From: Nanobdellota archaeon
GTDB taxonomy: Archaea; Nanobdellota; Nanobdellia; SCGC-AAA011-G17; PNOQ01
DNA: 56,337 bases
Direction of reading: 5' to 3'
NCBI GenBank assembly: GCA_018829185.1
Contig: JAHJUI010000001.1
Location: 1-56,337, forward strand
Of this stretch, positions 52,333-56,337 are shown piece after piece. Within the stretch, counting starts at the first letter, position 1; every line of letters begins with the position of its first letter. Position numbers and translations under genes: made by a program. Below the pieces are notes generated by a model. The model was not told the DNA's origin, made no database searches, and worked only from the letters and a program-made list of their open reading frames with translations.

Positions 52333-52397
52333 GCCCAACGGGCACTCCTAGTTGGACATTTAGCTCAATGAAGGGCTAAATTCTGCCCCATCCCGCT
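52292..52397 (-). tRNA. Initiator tRNA-Met(CAU) with 31-base D-loop intron
   Basis: Removing 52352-52382 gives a perfect 75-base initiator tRNA: acceptor AGCGGGA/TCCCGCT, A73, D arm GGGC-AGCTAGGAGT-GCCC, anticodon stem TTGGG/CCCAG with loop CTCATAA, T arm GTCAG-TTCAAAT-CTGAC. The A1-U72 pair and run of G-C pairs fit archaeal initiators. The intron splits the D loop after position 15. Its BHB: central helix GGGC/GTCC, bulges AG|A and AA|C, and a 7-bp inner stem ATTTAGC/GCTAAAT. The gene overlaps the 3' end of the endonuclease-like ORF on the other strand. Confidence 0.93.
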
Positions 52398-52484
52398 ACA
52401 ATTATGAAAAATTAGTCCTTTTTAAAGCTTTTTAAATCAAAAACTTTTTATACTTAAATTATTAAAAAATAGGGAGGTGATACA

Positions 52485-52649
52485 ATGGCAAAAAAAGGAA
52501 AATTCCCAACATTTGCATGGATAGTTTTAGTGTTAGGTATCTTGTGGTTATTAGGAGAATTAGGGATATTTGCAGCAAGCGTACCATGGTTACCAATAAT
52601 TTTAATAATAGTTGCAATTGGTTGGCTTGTAGATCGCTATAAAAAATAA
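52485..52649 (+). CDS. 54-residue two-helix membrane protein
   Basis: ATG at 52485 behind a strong AGGGAGGTGA ribosome site; the frame gives 54 residues with two membrane helices (about 8-28 and 30-49, LWLLGELGIF between) and a basic tail. A TTTTATACTTAAAT promoter precedes it. The layout resembles other tiny DPANN membrane proteins such as DUF378; function unknown. Poly-T follows at 52650-52667. Confidence 0.7.
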   Translation: MAKKGKFPTFAWIVLVLGILWLLGELGIFAASVPWLPIILIIVAIGWLVDRYKK

Positions 52650-52667
52650 TTTTTTCTTCTTTTTTAT
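52650..52667 (+). terminator. Poly-T terminator
   Basis: T6CTTCT6 directly after the small membrane protein. Confidence 0.45.
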
Positions 52668-52722
52668 TATTTTAAAGAACATTAGAAACCTTTAAAAACA
52701 AAAATCATGCCTATTTTTTCAT

Positions 52723-52806
52723 GCCGAGATCGCATAATCTGGTATTGCGCAGGATTGCTAATCCTGTTTCCTTATGGATATCTGGGTTCAAATCCCAGTC
52801 TCGGCG
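52723..52806 (+). tRNA. tRNA-Ser(GCU)
   Basis: A complete 84-base type II tRNA without intron: acceptor GCCGAGA/TCTCGGC, G73, D arm with TCTGGTA, anticodon stem CAGGA/TCCTG with loop TTGCTAA (anticodon GCU), long variable arm TTTCCTTATGGATAT, T arm CTGGG-TTCAAAT-CCCAG. CTTTAAAAAC about 25-30 bases upstream is the promoter. Confidence 0.95.
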
Positions 52807-52852
52807 TTTAACAACTTTTATAAACAATTTCTAATTCTATTTTATTACCAAA

Positions 52853-53314
52853 ATGAAAGAATATGTTAAATCAATATTAGCAACAGTTTTAGTTCTAGCA
52901 GGTTTAACAGTAGCCATTAAGGGATCAAATTTTGCATATTCAGCACTTGTGGACAGAAGGGTTTCTAAAACAAGAACAGGGATGATTATGAATGCCCTTA
53001 GAGAAACAATGGGCACAGAAAACAATACATTAAGTTTAGAAAACGTTGTAGTTAATTATGGGAGCGGGTGGACAGGAAAATTTTATGCGGATCTAGAAGT
53101 TCAGTTTGTAGATTATCCACCATCAAGAAATTCAGAGAAGGATTATATCAGAATAACTGCCGATGTAAGAGGGAGCGAAAAAGAATATATTTACAAGGCA
53201 GAAGTAACTCCTTTGGGAGACATTAGGATAACAAATCCCGAAGCACCACCCCACATTGACCTTTCTAGATCACTTGAGAAAGCATTAGGAATAGAACAAG
53301 TAACTTCTTGGTAA
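52853..53314 (+). CDS. Hypothetical single-pass exported protein
   Basis: A 153-residue protein with an N-terminal hydrophobic helix (about 6-30) and an outside domain of mixed strands. Not recognised. A TTTATAAAC promoter lies about 30 bases upstream. It lies between tRNA-Ser and its decayed copy, so it may have been carried along in, or trapped by, that duplication. Confidence 0.62.
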   Translation: MKEYVKSILATVLVLAGLTVAIKGSNFAYSALVDRRVSKTRTGMIMNALRETMGTENNTLSLENVVVNYGSGWTGKFYADLEVQFVDYPPSRNSEKDYIRITADVRGSEKEYIYKAEVTPLGDIRITNPEAPPHIDLSRSLEKALGIEQVTSW

Positions 53315-53349
53315 ACATTTAAAAATAAAAATCATGCCTATTTCTTTGT

Positions 53350-53426
53350 GTAAAAATCATTTAATCTGGTGTAGAATAGGATTGTTAGTGCCCCAGTATA
53401 TATAGATTAAAATCCAGTTCTCGGCG
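53350..53426 (+). pseudogene. Decayed duplicate of tRNA-Ser
   Basis: Aligns along its length with tRNA-Ser at 52723: AATCTGGT, AGGATTG.TA, ATCCAGTTCTCGGCG and others match, but the acceptor 5' strand is lost (GTAAAAA), the anticodon stem is broken and about 7 bases are missing. The 30 bases upstream (CATTTAAAAATAAAAATCAT, then GCCTATTT) match the promoter of the intact gene too, so promoter and tRNA were copied together. Confidence 0.82.
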
Positions 53427-53429
53427 TTC

Positions 53430-54005
53430 TTAATCCACAAAGATAAATTCATTAGGATAACCCTTCTTTAGAACCCCATTTTCCATATTTAAGAGGGGAA
53501 TATAATTATGTAACAATCTTAATTGTGTTGTTAATCTAAATGAAAAACTTTCAATGATGCAATTTTTTCCAAACCATAATTCTAGCATTGGGACTATTTT
53601 TCCGTTAAATATTTCCATTGTTTCTTTCCCTTGGCCACCGTCCATTATAAAAGACCAAATTAGTTGACCGTCCCTTTCCCCAAGAAAGCTCTCATAAAAA
53701 TATTCAGTATTTTTTGTTTTAGTTTTCATTTCCTTTTTAAATTCTTCAATAAAAGTTTTTTTTGTAATACCAATTTTAAACTTAACAATATAAAGCTGCC
53801 TTGCAGGCAAACTAGAAGTGCCATATCTTGAAGTGTCAAGATAAGCAAAATAATTTAGTAAACCTTCTTGTTCTAGCTGTTTCCTCTTCCTATTTACAGT
53901 CATAACAGCTATTTTTGTTGCTTTTGCTATCTTGTTATCAGATACTCTAGGATTTTTTACCAATTCCTTTACGATTTTGACTTCTTTTTCGTCTAATTTT
54001 CTCAT
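53430..54005 (-). CDS. AsnC/Lrp-type winged-helix regulator
   Basis: A 191-residue protein with an AsnC-like helix-turn-helix at its start (DEKEVKIVKELVKNPRVSDN then KIAKATKIAVMTVNRKRKQL) and an unassigned C-terminal ligand or oligomer domain. The start at 54005 is preferred over 54047: the minus-strand TATA box TTTATATAA at 54050-54060 would place the transcript start downstream of the longer ATG. It is divergent from the GGDEF operon with an inverted repeat between them. Confidence 0.75.
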   Translation of the reverse strand: MRKLDEKEVKIVKELVKNPRVSDNKIAKATKIAVMTVNRKRKQLEQEGLLNYFAYLDTSRYGTSSLPARQLYIVKFKIGITKKTFIEEFKKEMKTKTKNTEYFYESFLGERDGQLIWSFIMDGGQGKETMEIFNGKIVPMLELWFGKNCIIESFSFRLTTQLRLLHNYIPLLNMENGVLKKGYPNEFIFVD

Positions 54006-54079
54006 TTTATTGATTTTTTTAGTTCTTTTATAACATTTTATAGGCATAACTTATATAAATAACTTTCGATACTAATAAT

Positions 54080-54100
54080 TATGGTATATTAACTACCATA
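54080..54100. promoter_or_regulatory. Inverted-repeat operator of GGDEF operon
   Basis: TATGGTA-TATTAAC-TACCATA, a perfect 7-bp inverted repeat with a 7-base spacer that overlaps a plus-strand TATA-like element and lies 12 bases ahead of the first gene. Symmetry suits a dimeric regulator, and the divergent AsnC-type protein is the nearest candidate. Confidence 0.6.
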
Positions 54101-54112
54101 TGGAGGTTAAAG

Positions 54113-54328
54113 ATGAACACAATTACAATATCTGGAAAAGGAGAATATGGTTCAATACTTTTTGCTAAAGGAGAAGGCAGAGAAATTTATTACGGATCAA
54201 GGGGTAATGGCCTTGAAGATTTAACACCTGACGATTTTTCAAGAGTTTCAATGGATGATTTAGATGTAAGGAAGATTGGAGACACTTTTTACGAATTTTT
54301 TCCAACAGAAAATCAAGGGAGCACTTAA
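54113..54328 (+). CDS. Hypothetical protein, first gene of GGDEF operon
   Basis: A 71-residue acidic soluble protein, not recognised, with strands in the N-terminal half (TITISGKGEYGSILFAKGEG). ATGGAGG before the ATG is a good ribosome site. It ends one base before the GGDEF gene starts, so the two are coupled. Confidence 0.65.
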   Translation: MNTITISGKGEYGSILFAKGEGREIYYGSRGNGLEDLTPDDFSRVSMDDLDVRKIGDTFYEFFPTENQGST

Positions 54329-54329
54329 A

Positions 54330-54965
54330 ATGGATTTAAGCGAAATAATGGAAATAGTTGGTACAGAAGTTAATGCTAGGGAGTTTTTAGAAAAAGCTCT
54401 TAAAGCAACTGAAGGAAGCACAGGGGTTCAAAGATTAGTTTATGGACTTTATCTTGCAGCTTCAACAGACCCTTTAACTAAAGTTCCTAACAGGAGACAT
54501 TTTAATGAAAGGCTTGAAGATGAAAGAAGGTTAAGCTATCAGAATGGACTGGGGGTTATATTATTTGACATAGATAATTTCCATGAGTATAACAGAAAAA
54601 ATGGAGAATCTCAAGGAGATATTGCTTTATCAACTGTTGCAAGAATTATCGCAGAGCAAACAAGGTTTGAAGATGTTATTAGATATGGTGGAGAAGAAAT
54701 TTTAGTTCTGTGCCCTGGGGCGGGTTTAGATGAAACTAAAACTGTTGCTGAAAGAATAAGGGAAAGTGTAGAATCTCAACAAATACCTTTTGCATATTTT
54801 GACAAGGATATTTTTCCTTTAGATCCCGGCTATGAACATGTCACAGTTACAGCAGCAGTTTCTACATTAAATAGGGGAGAAAGCGATATAGTTAAAGCAA
54901 TTATAAAAGCAGACAAAAAATTAGGGGAAGGAAAAGAAATAGGGAGGAATAAAGTTTATAGTTAA
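54330..54965 (+). CDS. GGDEF domain protein (putative diguanylate cyclase)
   Basis: A 211-residue protein; from residue 45 on it is a GGDEF domain, the enzyme fold that makes cyclic di-GMP from two GTP. Marks: DPLTKVPNRR (47-56), the metal site FDIDNF (79-84), and RYGGEEI (118-124), i.e. GGEEF with Ile for the last Phe. RFED five residues before GGEE matches the product-inhibition I-site RxxD spacing. The N-terminal 44 residues are helical, with no recognisable sensor. ATG 54330 is taken, since it follows the upstream stop by one base. Cyclic di-GMP enzymes are rare in archaea, so function is uncertain although the residues look sound. Confidence 0.9.
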   Translation: MDLSEIMEIVGTEVNAREFLEKALKATEGSTGVQRLVYGLYLAASTDPLTKVPNRRHFNERLEDERRLSYQNGLGVILFDIDNFHEYNRKNGESQGDIALSTVARIIAEQTRFEDVIRYGGEEILVLCPGAGLDETKTVAERIRESVESQQIPFAYFDKDIFPLDPGYEHVTVTAAVSTLNRGESDIVKAIIKADKKLGEGKEIGRNKVYS

Positions 54966-54966
54966 A

Positions 54967-55407
54967 ATGAAAAAAATAGATTTAACCAAATTCGAAACAG
55001 TTTTATACTGTCCTAGCAGAGAAGATGGTTCAGAGACCGTTATAGTAGACAACGGGGTGGATGAAGTAGAAGAATGTAGCAGGAAGGGGTTGGATATCAA
55101 ATTAAGCGAACTTGAGTTACAAAAGTTTGTTATTAAAAGGAGATTTGGGCTTATACCAGAAATCTATATTCTAAAACCAAAAAGAGGACTAGCAAAATCC
55201 AATGGAAGCCAGGTTAGAATAGGAAAAAAATCTTACCCAAGAGTTTTTTATTCTCCATTTTATGATTCTTTATTCGATGAATCTTTTACCAAGCTTGGCA
55301 GTTTAAGGTATTTGGAAACTGATGGAATCAGAGTAAGAGAAGTAAGGGACGATATGAGAAAACTTAACTTCAAGAAAGGAAGATTATATGAAATAACTGC
55401 AGCCTAA
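54967..55407 (+). CDS. Hypothetical protein, third gene of GGDEF operon
   Basis: A 146-residue basic-acidic soluble protein, not recognised. It shows several strands and a basic patch (KPKRGLAKSNGSQVRIGKK). It has no PilZ-type RxxxR/DxSxxG pattern, so I do not call it a cyclic di-GMP receptor. It starts one base after the GGDEF stop, and its 3' end overlaps the convergent dtdA by four bases. Confidence 0.62.
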   Translation: MKKIDLTKFETVLYCPSREDGSETVIVDNGVDEVEECSRKGLDIKLSELELQKFVIKRRFGLIPEIYILKPKRGLAKSNGSQVRIGKKSYPRVFYSPFYDSLFDESFTKLGSLRYLETDGIRVREVRDDMRKLNFKKGRLYEITAA

Positions 55408-56168
55408 TTTTTTATTTCTTTTGTTCTTTTTATTTCTAAATCAAAACTTTCAACTAATTTTTTAATCTTTTCTTTCTCAGTTCCTAACCCTTTCCAATCT
55501 AAAATAACTAAATCAGCTTTTTTAGAATTTCTTTCAATCATTTGCTTTAACATTTCTTCATCTAAGTCTTTTAAATTATATTTAGCACAAACATGACCGA
55601 TTGCAATACTTCCATCTAAAATTATTTTCTTAAAATTTGGAGTATGATGTAAACCTCCAATTCCAATGGCAGTTCTAAATTCTTCCCCTTTCCAATTCAA
55701 TAAAACTCCGATAACTTCTGCAATTACTTTTCCGGCTTCTTTATTTAACCAAGCATCTTCATTACTGCCTATTTCAATAAACATGCAAGGTTTTTCTAAA
55801 TAAGGGCCATGATGAGTCACTTCTTGCACAACTTCAAAACCTCCTAATTTCCTTTTCTCAAGTTCAATCAAAGCTTTTTTCAAATACCCCGCAGGGGCAA
55901 CACATAATTCCCTGTCCCTGCCACCAAGTTCAGCTTTTCCAAAATTTCCAGGAGCATGAACACTTAAAGAATTAACTTTAGCTTGACTTTCGTGCTTTGT
56001 AGCAAAAATAAACATATCAGCATTAATTTCCTTATCAATATTTTCACAATTATAACTTTTCTCATCTCTTAAAACATATTCAATTCTTTTCTCATCTAAA
56101 CAAGAAGCAATATTCATTCCTGCTTTATCTTGTTTTGAAATAATCACAACAATTTCCATAGAATTCAT
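55404..56168 (-). CDS. dtdA: D-aminoacyl-tRNA deacylase, archaeal type
   Basis: DtdA hydrolyses D-amino acids wrongly loaded on tRNA. The 254-residue protein shows family marks: FATKHES near residue 54, HAPGNFG at about 71-77, EVTHHGP at about 116-122, FIEIGSNEDAW and GIGGLHHTPNFK. Metal-binding His residues are all kept. Two ATGs are possible (56168 and 56159). The region upstream is strongly structured. Confidence 0.93.
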   Translation of the reverse strand: MNSMEIVVIISKQDKAGMNIASCLDEKRIEYVLRDEKSYNCENIDKEINADMFIFATKHESQAKVNSLSVHAPGNFGKAELGGRDRELCVAPAGYLKKALIELEKRKLGGFEVVQEVTHHGPYLEKPCMFIEIGSNEDAWLNKEAGKVIAEVIGVLLNWKGEEFRTAIGIGGLHHTPNFKKIILDGSIAIGHVCAKYNLKDLDEEMLKQMIERNSKKADLVILDWKGLGTEKEKIKKLVESFDLEIKRTKEIKN

Positions 56169-56202
56169 TAAAACAAAACTCTTTATTTATCTTTCGAAAC
56201 AA

Positions 56203-56326
56203 GCTCTGGTGCAACCCTTAAAAAAGTAATTAAAAATTAATTGCTTTCTATCTAAATTGTAAGCAATTAATTTGCTTATCAATTCCACTTTTTGGGTTGC
56301 AAAAGTTTTGTTTCTCAAAACAGAGC
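56203..56326 (-). ncRNA. Structured RNA element upstream of dtdA
   Basis: Nested perfect stems: GCTCTG/CAGAGC (56203-56208 with 56321-56326), TGCAACCC/GGGTTGCA (56210-56217 with 56294-56301), and an 11-bp hairpin ATTAATTGCTT/AAGCAATTAAT (56236-56246 with 56261-56271); GTTTTG/CAAAAC (56305-56310 with 56316-56321) is an alternative. Such nesting is not expected by chance in AT-rich spacer. It may be a small RNA on either strand or the 5' leader (riboswitch-like) of dtdA. No family recognised. Confidence 0.5.
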
Positions 56327-56337
56327 CATATTTTCTT

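Noticed and set aside
54967-55407. PilZ cyclic di-GMP receptor
   Set aside because: The RxxxR and DxSxxG motifs are not present.

Overview
This is an AT-rich archaeal chromosome segment, most likely from a DPANN lineage of the Woesearchaeota/Pacearchaeota kind (lineage is inference). The archaeal signs are direct: archaeal-type FtsZ, GatD of the Glu-tRNA(Gln) amidotransferase, ABCE1/Rli1, archaeal D-aminoacyl-tRNA deacylase DtdA, a Rad3/XPD-like helicase, TATA boxes about 25 bases ahead of start sites, poly-T terminators, prepilin signals of the KRG type, and tRNA introns that fold into bulge-helix-bulge (BHB) splice motifs.

Layout. 1-12 kb: a probable small structured RNA, ftsZ and gatD, a histidine kinase broken by an in-frame amber codon, a DUF362 ferredoxin-like protein, a membrane-anchored winged-helix protein next to a secreted Cys-rich peptide, ABCE1, a DUF2283 plus toxin-like pair, and a NUDIX hydrolase. 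12-17.5 kb: a frameshifted glycine-zipper gene and a surface-protein locus headed by a 1211-residue Cys-rich repeat protein. 17.5-23 kb: an accessory island with an AbiEi/AbiEii toxin-antitoxin pair, three small orphan genes that share one operator-promoter module, a Fic protein with its own repeat operator, tspO flanked by exact 35-bp direct repeats, a second dispersed repeat family and a ribbon-helix-helix remnant. 23.7-32.5 kb: a nine-gene glycan assembly operon (GT2, GT4, pyruvyl transferase, two polytopic glycosyltransferases, flippase-like protein).

32.5-39.4 kb: a Schlafen/AlbA_2-type regulator with a phased TGGCCA operator, two more surface proteins that share an unusual Cys module, and a tRNA cluster in which an intron-bearing tRNA-Thr(CGU) and a LAGLIDADG endonuclease gene lie between two pieces of another tRNA. 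39.3-47.9 kb: a type IV pilus-like operon with a secretion ATPase, two TadC/FlaJ-like membrane proteins and at least seven pilin-like proteins. 48-56 kb: Rad3-like helicase, UppP, a second endonuclease-like ORF that runs into the anticodon loop of an intron-bearing initiator tRNA, tRNA-Ser with a decayed duplicate, a GGDEF-domain operon divergent from an AsnC-type regulator, and dtdA with a strongly structured region upstream.

The strongest candidates for undescribed biology are the three-gene operator regulon (18.9-20.1 kb), the tRNA-Thr plus homing-endonuclease insertion (36.3-37.5 kb), the GGDEF protein with intact signature and I-site-like residues in an archaeon, and the C-terminal ITGAAI membrane anchor and Cys module shared by surface proteins.
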